NCBI RefSeq assembly: GCF_002165135.1
Contig: NZ_NFZQ01000011.1
Coordinates: 124,001 to 188,000 of the forward strand
DNA: 64,000 bases
From: Pseudomonas sp. SID14000
Lineage (GTDB): Bacteria; Pseudomonadota; Gammaproteobacteria; Pseudomonadales; Pseudomonadaceae
Direction: 5' to 3'
How positions within the stretch are numbered: position 1 is the first letter of the stretch; each line of letters opens with the position of its first letter. The notes beneath the pieces are model-generated. The model saw only the letters and a program-made list of their open reading frames with translations. It searched no databases and was not told the origin of the DNA. Positions 16,089-24,892 of the stretch are shown here, piece by piece. The translations under genes were made by a program, and so were the position numbers.

Positions 16089-16212
16089 GTGGATTCCTGT
16101 CTTGTTTTTATTGTTCGCTCCTGCGACCAGCCCTTTCTACGTGCGCTTCGAATTATCGCGTTCAACGAAAAAAAGGATGCCTCATCGCAAAGAGGCTGCT
16201 ACATTCGACGAT

Positions 16213-16224
16213 GTTAACGTTAAC
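16213..16224. promoter_or_regulatory. Candidate LacI-family operator
   Basis: GTTAACGTTAAC is a perfect 12-bp palindrome with the central CG typical of LacI-family operators. It is in the only divergent promoter region of the island, between the porin and the binding-protein genes, so one bound regulator could repress both arms. The likely ligand is the LacI-type protein encoded at 22100-23092. I could not assign -35/-10 boxes with confidence. Confidence 0.7.
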
Positions 16225-16254
16225 TTTTCTAAAAACAAAAATAAAGGGTCCTCA

Positions 16255-17529
16255 ATGAAACAGCTGAAATCTCTCCTTCCAGCAGCACTCCTTACCCTCT
16301 GCGCCGGCCTGCCATCCGCCTCGATCGCAGCAAATTTGACGATTTCGTGCGGTGCGGTGGGTGCGGAGCTAGCACTGTGCAAGGAGGCTGTCGACGCGTG
16401 GTCGAAACAGACCGGCAATAACGTCGAGGTGGTGTCCACGCCGAATTCGGCGACCGAGAGGCTGTCGTTCTACCAACAGATCCTCAGTGCGCAGTCCAGC
16501 GACATCGACATCATCCAGATCGATATGGTGTGGCCAGGGATGCTGGCCAAACACCTGGTGGATCTGCGCGAGGTGCTTCCTGCCAACGCTACCCAAGGCT
16601 ACTTCCAGGCACAGGTGGATAACGCCACGGTGAACGGGCGGCTGGTGACGATGCCATGGTTCACTGACTCGGGCCTGCTGTATTACCGCAAAGACTTGCT
16701 CGATAAATACAACCGGCAGGTTCCCCAGACATGGGAGGAAATGACCGCTACCGCCAGGTACATTCAGCAGGCCGAGCGCACTGCCGGGAACGCCAATGCC
16801 TGGGGTTACATCTTTCAGGGACGCGCCTACGAAGGCCTGACGTGTAACGCGCTGGAGTGGATCAGCAGCCAACCGGAAGGCGGACTGGTCAACCCTCGCG
16901 GTGACATCGTGGTCAACACTCAGGCCTCAAGGGCGGCTTTGACCCTGGCAAAAAGCTGGGTGGGAGACATCTCCCCGCAAGGCGTACTCAACTACACCGA
17001 GGAAGAAGGACGTGGCGTATTCCAATCGGGAAACGCGTTGTTCATGCGTAACTGGCCTTATGTCTGGGCCTTGGTACAAAGCCCGGACAGCGCCGTAAAA
17101 GACAAGGTCGGGGTCGCCCCCCTGCCCCGTGGGGGCATAACCGGCACCCATGCCTCCACACTCGGTGGGTGGGGCCTGGCAGTATCACGTTACAGCGCCC
17201 ATCCAGAACTCGCCGCAGAGCTAGTGAGCTACTTGAGCAGTGCCCAGCAGCAGAAACATCGTGCGCTGGTTGGCGCCTATAACCCGGTTATCGAGTCGCT
17301 GTATCAAGATCCCGACCTGCTCGCGGCAATGCCTTATTACAGTCAGCTGCACAGCATTCTCAACGATGGCGTCATGCGCCCCGCCTCAATAACCGCCGAT
17401 CGTTATCCACGAGTCTCCAATGCGTTCTTCGATCGAGTGCATGGCGTGCTGGCGGGCGAGCAGCCTGTCGATCAGGCGCTGACCGAACTGGAAAGTGAGC
17501 TCACTCGCATCAAACGTCGGAGCTGGTAA
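16255..17529 (+). CDS. Sugar ABC transporter substrate-binding protein
   Basis: A 424-residue periplasmic binding protein of extracellular solute-binding family 1. A signal peptide runs to about residue 25 (SASIAANLTISCG). Family features follow: DIDIIQIDMVWPGMLAKH near residue 82, the hinge segment LVTMPWFTDSGLLYYRKDLL near 130 and TLGGWGLAVSRYS near 305. It begins the five-gene plus-strand operon and is followed by two permeases. Given the GH32 enzyme and the ScrY-type porin, sucrose is the probable ligand; that is context, not direct evidence. Confidence 0.9.
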   Translation: MKQLKSLLPAALLTLCAGLPSASIAANLTISCGAVGAELALCKEAVDAWSKQTGNNVEVVSTPNSATERLSFYQQILSAQSSDIDIIQIDMVWPGMLAKHLVDLREVLPANATQGYFQAQVDNATVNGRLVTMPWFTDSGLLYYRKDLLDKYNRQVPQTWEEMTATARYIQQAERTAGNANAWGYIFQGRAYEGLTCNALEWISSQPEGGLVNPRGDIVVNTQASRAALTLAKSWVGDISPQGVLNYTEEEGRGVFQSGNALFMRNWPYVWALVQSPDSAVKDKVGVAPLPRGGITGTHASTLGGWGLAVSRYSAHPELAAELVSYLSSAQQQKHRALVGAYNPVIESLYQDPDLLAAMPYYSQLHSILNDGVMRPASITADRYPRVSNAFFDRVHGVLAGEQPVDQALTELESELTRIKRRSW

Positions 17530-17550
17530 GCCCCAAGGAAGGAAATCACC

Positions 17551-18513
17551 ATGCCTGTCTCTACTACCCATGCCCCCCGTGAGCAGCTCCTGCTCCCCCG
17601 GGAAACGCCTGTACAGCGCCGACGAGTACGCGCCGCCTGGTTGTTTCTGACACCGATGTTGCTGTGTCTGGCTCTGGTGGCGGCCTGGCCGCTAATGCGT
17701 ACATTCTGGTTCAGCCTGACTGACGCCAACCTTGCGCAGACCAGTGATGGATCCTTCGTAGGCTTGAGCAATTATCTGTTCCACGACGGTTCCAACTGGT
17801 CAGGCATCCTGGTTGATCCTCAGTGGTGGAACGCTGTTCGCAACACCTTGCATTTCACTGTGGTGTCGGTGGGACTGGAGGTCGTCCTGGGGCTACTGGT
17901 GGCGTTGCTGTTGAACATCAAGTTCACCGGCCGTTCCTTGGTACGCGCCTTGATTCTGATTCCTTGGGCGATTCCTACCATCGTCTCGGCAAAGATCTGG
18001 TCGTGGATGCTCAACGACCAGTTCGGCATCTTCAATCACCTGATGCTGAGCGTCGGCCTGATTGACGCCCCCCTGGCCTGGACGGCCGATGCGGATCTGT
18101 CGATGTGGGCGGTGATCATCGTCGATGTCTGGAAGACCGTCCCGTTTGTCACGCTGCTGATGCTGGCGGCCTTGCAGATGTTGCCGAGCGATTGCTACGA
18201 AGCCGCCAGGGTCGATGGCATTCACCCGCTGAAGGTGTTCTGGCGAGTCACGCTTCCTCTGCTGATGCCTGCATTGTTGGTGGCGGCGATTTTCCGCATC
18301 CTCGATTCCCTGCGAGTGTTCGACGTGATCTATGTGTTGACCTCGAATTCTTCGAGCACCATGAGCATGTCAGTTTATGCCCGCCAACACCTGGTGGAGT
18401 TCCAGGACGTCGGTTATGGCAGCGCGGCCTCGACCCTGCTGTTTCTGGTCGTTGCGGTAATTGCCATGCTTTATCTCTACCTCGGACGCCGTCAAATGGA
18501 GGTTCGGTCATGA
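17551..18513 (+). CDS. Sugar ABC transporter permease (MalF type)
   Basis: A 320-residue inner-membrane permease with six predicted membrane segments and a cytoplasmic N-terminus rich in Arg and Pro. The EAA loop that docks with the ATPase reads CYEAARVDGIHPLKVFWRV near residue 215. It lies 21 bases after the binding-protein gene and its stop overlaps the start of the next permease (ATGA). It pairs with that permease to form the transmembrane channel of the proposed sucrose importer. Confidence 0.92.
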   Translation: MPVSTTHAPREQLLLPRETPVQRRRVRAAWLFLTPMLLCLALVAAWPLMRTFWFSLTDANLAQTSDGSFVGLSNYLFHDGSNWSGILVDPQWWNAVRNTLHFTVVSVGLEVVLGLLVALLLNIKFTGRSLVRALILIPWAIPTIVSAKIWSWMLNDQFGIFNHLMLSVGLIDAPLAWTADADLSMWAVIIVDVWKTVPFVTLLMLAALQMLPSDCYEAARVDGIHPLKVFWRVTLPLLMPALLVAAIFRILDSLRVFDVIYVLTSNSSSTMSMSVYARQHLVEFQDVGYGSAASTLLFLVVAVIAMLYLYLGRRQMEVRS

Positions 18514-19352
18514 GCCTGCGCCTACTGAAAAAAACGCTGTTACGTCTCGGGTTCTGGTGTCTGATCGTGGTTTTGCTGCTGTATGCGGTCTTCCCTTTCT
18601 ATTACGCCATCGTGACTTCGCTAAAGCCGTCCGGTGCCTTGTTCGAGGTGAGCTACTGGGTCGAACGCCCCGACTTCTCCAATTACGCAGCGGTACTCCA
18701 CCAAGCCTCATTCCTGCGAGCGATCAGCAACTCGCTGGTGGTTGCGCTTTGCGTGGTGACCCTGGCGCTGTTCCTCAGTGTGAGCGCCGCCTATGCCTTG
18801 GGAAGGGTGAAATTCCGTGGGCGTGGCACGGTCTTGATGATGGTTCTCGGCGTGTCGATGTTTCCCCAGGTTGCCGTACTGTCGGGGCTGTTCGAAGTGA
18901 TACGCGCCCTGGGCCTGTACAACACGTCTTGGGCATTGATTCTGAGCTACACGATTTTCACTCTGCCGTTCACCGTCTGGGTGCTGACCACGTTCATGGG
19001 CCAACTGCCACATGAACTGGAAGAAGCGGCAATCATGGATGGCGCTTCGCCCTGGGTAACGCTTACCCGAGTGCTGTTGCCGCTGCTATGGCCTGCACTG
19101 GTCACAACCGGGTTGTTGGCTTTTATTGCGGCATGGAACGAGTTCCTGTTTGCCTTGACCTTCACCCTCACTGACACGCAACGCACGGTGCCGGTCGCCA
19201 TCGCCTTGATTTCTGGCGGTAGCTCCCATGAGCTGCCGTGGGGGTTGTTGATGGCCGCATCGGTGCTGGTCACTGTCCCTCTGGTGATTCTGGTGCTGAT
19301 CTTCCAGCGCCGAATCGTATCTGGTCTCACTGCCGGCGCGTTAAAGGGTTGA
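18510..19352 (+). CDS. Sugar ABC transporter permease (MalG type)
   Basis: A 280-residue inner-membrane permease with six membrane segments. The EAA loop is ELEEAAIMDGASPWVTLTRV near residue 175. The start ATG overlaps the stop of the first permease by four bases, which fixes the start and indicates translational coupling for a 1:1 ratio. The C-terminus IFQRRIVSGLTAGALKG is the usual end of MalG-type subunits. It is followed by the ATPase gene after 27 bases. Confidence 0.92.
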   Translation: MSLRLLKKTLLRLGFWCLIVVLLLYAVFPFYYAIVTSLKPSGALFEVSYWVERPDFSNYAAVLHQASFLRAISNSLVVALCVVTLALFLSVSAAYALGRVKFRGRGTVLMMVLGVSMFPQVAVLSGLFEVIRALGLYNTSWALILSYTIFTLPFTVWVLTTFMGQLPHELEEAAIMDGASPWVTLTRVLLPLLWPALVTTGLLAFIAAWNEFLFALTFTLTDTQRTVPVAIALISGGSSHELPWGLLMAASVLVTVPLVILVLIFQRRIVSGLTAGALKG

Positions 19353-19379
19353 TGCCCAACAAATACAAGGAAGAGCATC

Positions 19380-20525
19380 ATGATCAAATTGAAACTGGAC
19401 AACGTGAACAAACAACTGGGCGGCATGCAGATACTTCGCGACGTCAACCTGGAGATCGCTGCGGGGGAATTCGTAGTGTTCGTTGGCCCTTCGGGCTGCG
19501 GAAAATCAACCCTGCTACGACTGATCGCCGGGCTGGATTCAATCTGCGAGGGTAACCTGCTGATCGACGGGAAACGGGTCAACGACCTGGAACCGCGCGA
19601 GCGCGGCGTCGGCATGGTGTTTCAGTCTTATGCGCTGTATCCGCACATGAGCGTCTACGACAACATCAGCTTTGGCCTCAAACTGGCCAAGACAGAAAAG
19701 AGCACCCTACGCGAACGCGTGATGAAAACAGCGCAAATCCTTCAATTGGACAAACTGCTGCAACGCAAACCAAAGGAACTGTCCGGAGGGCAGCGTCAGC
19801 GTGTAGCAATGGGCAGAGCCATGGCGCGGGAGCCGGACATTTTGTTGTTCGATGAGCCCCTTTCCAATCTGGATGCATCCTTACGGGTGCAGATGCGCAA
19901 TGAAATCGCCCGGCTGCATGATCGACTGGGCTCGACCATGATCTACGTCACCCACGATCAAGTGGAAGCGATGACCCTTGCCGACAAAATTGTTGTACTC
20001 AATGGCGGTCATGTAGAGCAGATCGGCTCACCACGCGAACTCTATGAACGGCCAGCGAGCCGCTTTGTCGCCGGCTTTCTCGGTTCGCCGAAAATGAACT
20101 TTCTGGCAGCACGCCTGCATACCCCGGGCGAAACCAGCCAGGTCGATTCCCCCGTTCTGGGTATGACCGCCCTCCCCTTCGACAGCTCACACCTGGCACC
20201 AGGCGCGCTACTGAGCATTGGGGTTCGCCCAGAGCACATTTCGCTCAAAGCGGCAGGGGGAGCGGTCGGGATCGTCGTGACCGGGGTCGAGTACCTTGGC
20301 AGTGAAACGTATGTGCACCTCGAAACAGGCCAGGAGGAGCCACTGATCTGTCGTTGTGAGGTCAGTGCCGGATGGCAGGCGGGCGATCGGGTCGAACTGC
20401 AGCTGGACATCGACAACCTGCACCTGTTCGACGTCGACGGCACAGCCCTGGAACGTCATCCACAAGCCATTGAAAGCCTTCCGAATGAAGTCTCTTTGCG
20501 CTCAGAGCGAGTACAAGCCCTATGA
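19380..20525 (+). CDS. Sugar ABC transporter ATP-binding protein (MalK/UgpC type)
   Basis: A 381-residue ATPase that energises the sugar importer. Walker A is GPSGCGKST near residue 36, the signature is LSGGQRQRVAMGRA near 134, Walker B is ILLFDEPLSNLD and the switch histidine is in YVTHDQVEAMTLAD. A C-terminal TOBE regulatory domain (about 240-370) with IGVRPEHISL places it in the CUT1 group. The stop overlaps the GH32 gene start (ATGA). All five plus-strand genes lie within 27 bases of each other or overlap, so they form one operon. Confidence 0.94.
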   Translation: MIKLKLDNVNKQLGGMQILRDVNLEIAAGEFVVFVGPSGCGKSTLLRLIAGLDSICEGNLLIDGKRVNDLEPRERGVGMVFQSYALYPHMSVYDNISFGLKLAKTEKSTLRERVMKTAQILQLDKLLQRKPKELSGGQRQRVAMGRAMAREPDILLFDEPLSNLDASLRVQMRNEIARLHDRLGSTMIYVTHDQVEAMTLADKIVVLNGGHVEQIGSPRELYERPASRFVAGFLGSPKMNFLAARLHTPGETSQVDSPVLGMTALPFDSSHLAPGALLSIGVRPEHISLKAAGGAVGIVVTGVEYLGSETYVHLETGQEEPLICRCEVSAGWQAGDRVELQLDIDNLHLFDVDGTALERHPQAIESLPNEVSLRSERVQAL

Positions 20526-22024
20526 CCTTGTCTCCGAACAACATGAGCGATCCAATGTCTTCTCCCCTTGACCTTGCGCAGCAGGCACTGAGTGACGGCC
20601 TGTCTCGTGTCATCCAGGATTATCGGCCCGGTTATCATATCGCCCCCCCTGCAGGCTGGATGAATGACCCTAACGGGGTCGTGTACTTTCGTGGCGAATA
20701 TCACGTTTTCTATCAACATTACCCTTTCGAAGCGAAATGGGGCCCGATGTATTGGGGGCACGCCAAGAGCACCGATCTGGTTCATTGGCAGCACATGCCC
20801 ATTGCACTGGCACCCGGCGATGACTTCGACCGTGACGGATGTTTTTCCGGTAGTGCCGTGGTGAACGGGGATACCCTCGCACTGATCTACACCGGACACA
20901 CCTGGCTGGGGGAAGTGGGTGATGAACGTTCGATCCGTCAGGTACAGTGCCTGGCCACCAGTACTGACGGCATCCGGTTCGTCAAGCAAGGGGCCATCAT
21001 CGAGACCGCGCCGCACGACGCGATAATGCACTTTCGTGATCCCAAGGTATGGAAAGAGGATGACTATTGGTACCTCATTGCCGGCGCACGTCTGGGCGAT
21101 CGGCCGCTGCTCCCACTGTACCGTTCTACAGACCTGTTCACCTGGGAGTTCCTCGATTACGTGTCCAGTGGCAGCGAGGGGGATGGCTACATGTGGGAGT
21201 GCCCGGATCTGTTCCGACTGAATGGGCGCGATGTGCTGCTGTACTCCCCCCAAGGCATGCAACCCCAAGGTTATGAACGGCTCAACAAGTACCAGACCGG
21301 TTATCGAGTGGGCCGACTCAACAGCGAGTGGCACTTCACTGGCGGGCCTTTTATCGAGCTGGATAACGGCCACGATTTCTATGCAGCGCAAACGTTGATA
21401 GCTGCCGATGGTCGACGGCTTTTGTGGGCCTGGCTCGACATGTGGGAAAGCCCGATGCCGAGCCGAGCCCATCACTGGTGCGGCATGCTTGGTTTACCGC
21501 GCGAACTTGAGCTGCACGCAGACCGTCTGTGCGTGTATCCGGCACGGGAGCTCAGCGCTCTACGCTTGGCGCCATTACCGAGTACACCATGGTGGGATGA
21601 GTCGGGAACCCGGTGGGTGCCACAAGTGAGTGGCGATATGCTCGAAATCCATGTGCATCTGGATTTGCTCGGCTGCACCGATGGGCATTTGGGAATCGCC
21701 CTGCGCTGCAGCGACGATGGCCGTGAAGAAACCCTGCTCTACTATGATGCGTCGTTACGTCGTCTGGTTCTTGACCGCAGCCACTCGGGTGCGCAAGTCA
21801 CCGGTCAGCGCAGCGTGGCGATAGACGCAAGGCAGGAGCGACTCGAATTGCGCGTATTCCTGGATCGCTCGTCCATTGAGGTGTTCGATGAAAGCGGGTG
21901 CTTTAGCCTCAGCAGTCGCCTCTATCCACAGCCCGACAGCCTGGGGGTGAAGCTCCTTGCAAGCGGGAACGGCGGGCGTGTCTCCATTCCCAGAGCATGG
22001 CCTCTCGCCTCGGGATGGCTATGA
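20522..22024 (+). CDS. Glycoside hydrolase family 32 sucrase (sucrose / sucrose-6-phosphate hydrolase)
   Basis: A 500-residue beta-fructofuranosidase. The catalytic nucleophile is Asp49 in WMNDPNG, the transition-state stabiliser is Asp173 in FRDPK and the acid/base is Glu226 in WECPD. A five-bladed propeller is followed by a C-terminal beta-sandwich containing VFLDRSSIEVFD. There is no signal peptide, so it acts inside the cell after uptake. An ABC importer delivers unphosphorylated sugar, so free sucrose is the likely substrate, giving glucose plus fructose for the kinase. A second ATG at residue 8 is a possible start, but the ATGA overlap with the ATPase gene favours 20522. Confidence 0.93.
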   Translation: MTLSPNNMSDPMSSPLDLAQQALSDGLSRVIQDYRPGYHIAPPAGWMNDPNGVVYFRGEYHVFYQHYPFEAKWGPMYWGHAKSTDLVHWQHMPIALAPGDDFDRDGCFSGSAVVNGDTLALIYTGHTWLGEVGDERSIRQVQCLATSTDGIRFVKQGAIIETAPHDAIMHFRDPKVWKEDDYWYLIAGARLGDRPLLPLYRSTDLFTWEFLDYVSSGSEGDGYMWECPDLFRLNGRDVLLYSPQGMQPQGYERLNKYQTGYRVGRLNSEWHFTGGPFIELDNGHDFYAAQTLIAADGRRLLWAWLDMWESPMPSRAHHWCGMLGLPRELELHADRLCVYPARELSALRLAPLPSTPWWDESGTRWVPQVSGDMLEIHVHLDLLGCTDGHLGIALRCSDDGREETLLYYDASLRRLVLDRSHSGAQVTGQRSVAIDARQERLELRVFLDRSSIEVFDESGCFSLSSRLYPQPDSLGVKLLASGNGGRVSIPRAWPLASGWL

Positions 22025-22099
22025 GCAGCATCATTCGGGTCGCAAAAAGCGAAGGTCATGTGTCATGATTCTCCGTAAACCTGACCGGTCTCGCCTCGT

Positions 22100-23092
22100 A
22101 TGACTTCAGTGAAAGACGTTGCACAACTGGCCGGTGTGTCCTTGATGACGGTTTCCAGAGCGCTCAACAATCCGGAAAAATTGAGCCCCGAAACCTATCA
22201 GCGGGTACGTCGCGCCATTGATGAACTGCAATTCGTACCGAGCCTGTCGGCGCGCAAGATTCGCGGCGACAACCTCCAGACACGAACCATCGGTGTGTTC
22301 GCTCTGGACACAGCGACCACACCGTTTGCCGTCGAGCTGCTGCTGTCCATCGAACAGACTGCGCAGCAAGCAGGCTGGAATGTCTTTATCCTTAACCTGC
22401 TAAGCAACCCGCCTACCGACCAGAACATCGACCTTATGTTGTCGCACCGCCCTGACGGGTTGATTTTCAGTGCCATGGGATTGCGCCAGGTGTGCATTCC
22501 CGACCGATTGAAGAGCAAACCCCTGGTACTCGCCAATTGCCTGGCGGATGACCGTCACCTGGCCAGTTATGTGCCCGACGACGAAACAGGGCAGTATCGA
22601 GCCGTACATCACGCATTGAGCCAAGGCTATCAGCGCCCCCTGTTTATCAATCTGCCAAAACAGAGCCTGGCCTGGGGACTACGTCAAAAAGGCATGCTGC
22701 GTGCTTGTCAGGCATTCGGACTGACGCCTGACGCACTCCTTCAGTACGACCTGTCCGATCATGACGCCTATGGTGAAACCGCAGCCATCCTCGACCGGCA
22801 CATCACTGATGGTCGCCCCCAATTCGACATTCTGATCTGTGGCAACGACCGCATTGCTTTATGTGCCTATCAGGTGTTGTTGGGTCGTGGTCTGAAAATT
22901 CCCGACGATGTTGCCGTGCTCGGCTACGACAACATGATCGGAATTGCCGAGCTGTTCATCCCGCCACTGACCACAGTGCAACTGCCGTACTACGAGATCG
23001 GTCACAAGGCCACCCGGCACTTGATCGACACCCTAGAGGAATCGGGAGCTCAGCCAGTAGATTGCCCATTGGTGATCAGGGCATCACTATAA
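22100..23092 (+). CDS. LacI family transcriptional regulator of the sucrose island
   Basis: A 330-residue repressor. The N-terminal helix-turn-helix reads TSVKDVAQLAGVSLMTVSR, then ALNNPEKLS, followed by the hinge PSLSARKIRG. A periplasmic-binding-protein-like effector domain starts near TIGVFALDTATTPFAV. It follows the GH32 gene by 75 bases in the same direction and has no strong Shine-Dalgarno before the ATG, so it may be made at low level. The palindrome at 16213-16224 is the obvious target. The inducer could be sucrose, fructose or a phosphorylated product; the sequence does not say which. Confidence 0.9.
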   Translation: MTSVKDVAQLAGVSLMTVSRALNNPEKLSPETYQRVRRAIDELQFVPSLSARKIRGDNLQTRTIGVFALDTATTPFAVELLLSIEQTAQQAGWNVFILNLLSNPPTDQNIDLMLSHRPDGLIFSAMGLRQVCIPDRLKSKPLVLANCLADDRHLASYVPDDETGQYRAVHHALSQGYQRPLFINLPKQSLAWGLRQKGMLRACQAFGLTPDALLQYDLSDHDAYGETAAILDRHITDGRPQFDILICGNDRIALCAYQVLLGRGLKIPDDVAVLGYDNMIGIAELFIPPLTTVQLPYYEIGHKATRHLIDTLEESGAQPVDCPLVIRASL

Positions 23093-23093
23093 G

Positions 23094-23148
23094 CGCGAGC
23101 TTGCCCGTGAAGATGCCGGTAAAGGCACCCCCTCAAAGAGAGGGGGGC
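23094..23148. repeat. Degenerate REP half and G/C-rich hairpin at the right edge of the island
   Basis: The bases cgcgagcttgcccgtgaaga with tgccggta resemble a decayed REP unit. CCCCCTC (23128-23134) and GAGGGGG (23140-23146) then form a 7-bp stem with a 5-base loop between the convergent lacI-type gene and the DUF2242 gene, overlapping the stop codon of the latter. It probably acts as a two-way 3' end. Confidence 0.45.
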
Positions 23149-23963
23149 GCAACCTCAACAGGCTGGGCTTCCTGCTGCACCTCGATCGGCGCAGAGTCGG
23201 CCGGCGGTGCCACCGGCTGTGAACCTTGGCTGTCATCCACTACCGGCGCCACCACCGCTTCACTGGCCGGGGCAACGGCTGCAGGCGCTGGGGCAACCTC
23301 AGCCGCAGGTTCCGCTGCCGGGGCCGGTGCCACCGACGCCGCCGTAGCTTGCTCCGGCAGCCCCAGAGCAGCCGCCGGCGCTTCGACTTTCGGTGCGGGC
23401 TCCTCGACCTTGGCCTTGCTCTCCTGCTTCGGCTTGGGCTTGGGCAGGTAGCTCTCCACCAGGGCGAAATAGCGGTCATAGAACTGCGCCGCCGTCACCG
23501 TCTCGCTGGCCACCTTGACCATCGAGTCATCGCTGGAGCCGATCGGCATCGACACCGACCCCAGCACCCCCACGCCCAGGCTGGCGGAGGTATTGGACTT
23601 TTTCAGCGCGTAGCGGTCCTGCAAGGCGTTGGCGAACATGGTCGAGCGCTGCTCGTCGCTCACATCCGGCGCACAGGTGACGTTGAAGCTGATCTGCAGG
23701 TGGTTCTCGCTGTTCTGCTGGAAACTCTTGTTGCCCACAACCTGGTTGGCACCGCTGCTGGTGATGATGTAGCCCTGGCTGAGCAAGGCGCGCCGGGCGG
23801 CCTCGCAGGAGCCGGCATCGCTCACCGGGAAGCTGCGCGAGAAGGTACCCGAGTCATCAAAGTTCTCGTGCTCGTAGATGGCGGCTTTTTTCGAGGAACA
23901 ACCGGTCACGCCCGCCAGCACCAGGGCCAGCCCGAGCGCACCAAAGACGGAAGATCTGGTCAT
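23133..23963 (-). CDS. DUF2242 family lipoprotein
   Basis: A 276-residue outer-membrane or periplasmic lipoprotein. A signal peptide ends in the lipobox GVTGC with the lipidated Cys22. The DUF2242 domain covers about residues 30-165. A long low-complexity tail follows from about 175, made of Lys/Pro (PKPKPKQESKAK) and then Ala/Pro/Val/Glu repeats, as in linkers that cross the peptidoglycan. Its function is unknown. The start at 23963 gives the canonical signal peptide; upstream in-frame codons do not. It is minus strand and convergent with the sucrose island. Confidence 0.82.
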   Translation of the reverse strand: MTRSSVFGALGLALVLAGVTGCSSKKAAIYEHENFDDSGTFSRSFPVSDAGSCEAARRALLSQGYIITSSGANQVVGNKSFQQNSENHLQISFNVTCAPDVSDEQRSTMFANALQDRYALKKSNTSASLGVGVLGSVSMPIGSSDDSMVKVASETVTAAQFYDRYFALVESYLPKPKPKQESKAKVEEPAPKVEAPAAALGLPEQATAASVAPAPAAEPAAEVAPAPAAVAPASEAVVAPVVDDSQGSQPVAPPADSAPIEVQQEAQPVEVAPPSL

Positions 23964-24096
23964 TGCGAATTCCGGGTAAGTCGAGAAGTGCCTATTGTGC
24001 AACACAGCAGGCAGGCACAGGAACCGCTGATCGGTGAAGAGTCTGTCAGGTTCGTGTAAATCTGGGTCAAGAGCGGTAATTGCCAGGTACAAAAAC

Positions 24097-24120
24097 GAAA
24101 AAAGCGACCGGAAGGTCGCT
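24097..24120 (-). terminator. Rho-independent terminator of the tRNA-Val/Asp operon
   Basis: Read on the minus strand, AGCGACC-ttcc-GGTCGCT is followed by a T6 run. It lies 42 bases after the last tRNA-Asp. Confidence 0.85.
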
Positions 24121-24162
24121 TTCTCGTAGCTTCGAGGTGTTCAAGGGGCCTCGAGGCGAAGA

Positions 24163-24239
24163 TGGCGCAGCGGACGGGACTCGAACCCGCGACCCCCGGC
24201 GTGACAGGCCGGTATTCTAACCGACTGAACTACCGCTGC
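24163..24239 (-). tRNA. tRNA-Asp (GTC), copy 3 of the operon
   Basis: A 77-nt cloverleaf with encoded CCA. The acceptor GCAGCGG pairs with CCGCTGC, the anticodon loop is CTGTCAC (GTC) and the T-arm contains GGTTCGAGTCC. It is identical to the other two copies. Confidence 0.97.
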
Positions 24240-24310
24240 GTATCATTCAGGCTTTCGCCCGATTGAAACCTGGGTCTACCCTTCCGGCGCGACGGCCTCA
24301 GGACAGGCAC

Positions 24311-24334
24311 AAAAAAAGCGATAACGTGATCGCT
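24311..24334 (-). terminator. Terminator-like hairpin between tRNA-Asp copies
   Basis: On the minus strand AGCGAT-cacgtt-ATCGCT is followed by T7. It resembles the operon terminator at 24097, as if a tRNA-plus-terminator unit had been duplicated. It may attenuate or mark a processing point. Confidence 0.65.
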
Positions 24335-24380
24335 TCTCTTGTGTTTGCTTCAAGGTGTTCAAGGGACCTTGAAGCGAAGA

Positions 24381-24457
24381 TGGCGCAGCGGACGGGACTC
24401 GAACCCGCGACCCCCGGCGTGACAGGCCGGTATTCTAACCGACTGAACTACCGCTGC
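24381..24457 (-). tRNA. tRNA-Asp (GTC), copy 2 of the operon
   Basis: The same 77-nt sequence as the other copies, anticodon GTC, CCA encoded. It is preceded in transcription by copy 1 (24558-24634). Confidence 0.97.
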
Positions 24458-24557
24458 GTATCGTTCAGGCTTGCGCCTGATTGAAACTGGGATCAGCCCA
24501 AGGCGCTTTGCCTTGTGGCTTCAGACCGGTGCCAGGCACCCATCTGTTATTGAAAAA

Positions 24558-24634
24558 TGGCGCAGCGGACGGGACTCGAACCCGCGACCCCCGGCGTGAC
24601 AGGCCGGTATTCTAACCGACTGAACTACCGCTGC
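24558..24634 (-). tRNA. tRNA-Asp (GTC), copy 1 of the operon
   Basis: The same 77-nt sequence, anticodon GTC, CCA encoded. It is 66 bases downstream of tRNA-Val in the same transcript. Confidence 0.97.
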
Positions 24635-24700
24635 GCAGTGCGTTCCTCTCTGGCTATCGGCTTCTTGCGAAACCTGATGCACCAGGAACATCTCAGGAAG

Positions 24701-24776
24701 TGGTGGGTGATGACGGGATCGAACCGCCGACCCTCTGCTTGTAAGGCAGATGCTCTCCCGGCTGAGCTAATCACCC
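24701..24776 (-). tRNA. tRNA-Val (TAC)
   Basis: A 76-nt cloverleaf with acceptor GGGTGAT, anticodon TAC in the loop CTTACAA, T-arm GGTTCGATCCC and encoded CCA. It is the first tRNA of the operon. Confidence 0.97.
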
Positions 24777-24817
24777 TCGCGATGTTGCTTGTTGCGTTTG
24801 CTTCGCTGAGGCCGCGA

Positions 24818-24846
24818 AATTTACGCAGATGGCGAAGCTAAGTCAA
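24818..24846 (-). promoter_or_regulatory. Sigma-70 promoter of the tRNA-Val/Asp operon
   Basis: On the minus strand TTGACT, a 17-base spacer, TAAATT, then a GC-rich discriminator (TCGCGGCC). It lies about 42 bases upstream of tRNA-Val. Confidence 0.75.
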
Positions 24847-24892
24847 TAGCCCCGTTGGATTTTTTTCAAAAAAACCAAAAGCGGTGCGGTTG

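Noticed and set aside
24263..24841. Short reading frames across the tRNA genes (peptides containing RTGLEPATPGVTGRYSN)
   Set aside because: These are translations of tRNA sequence, a common annotation artefact.
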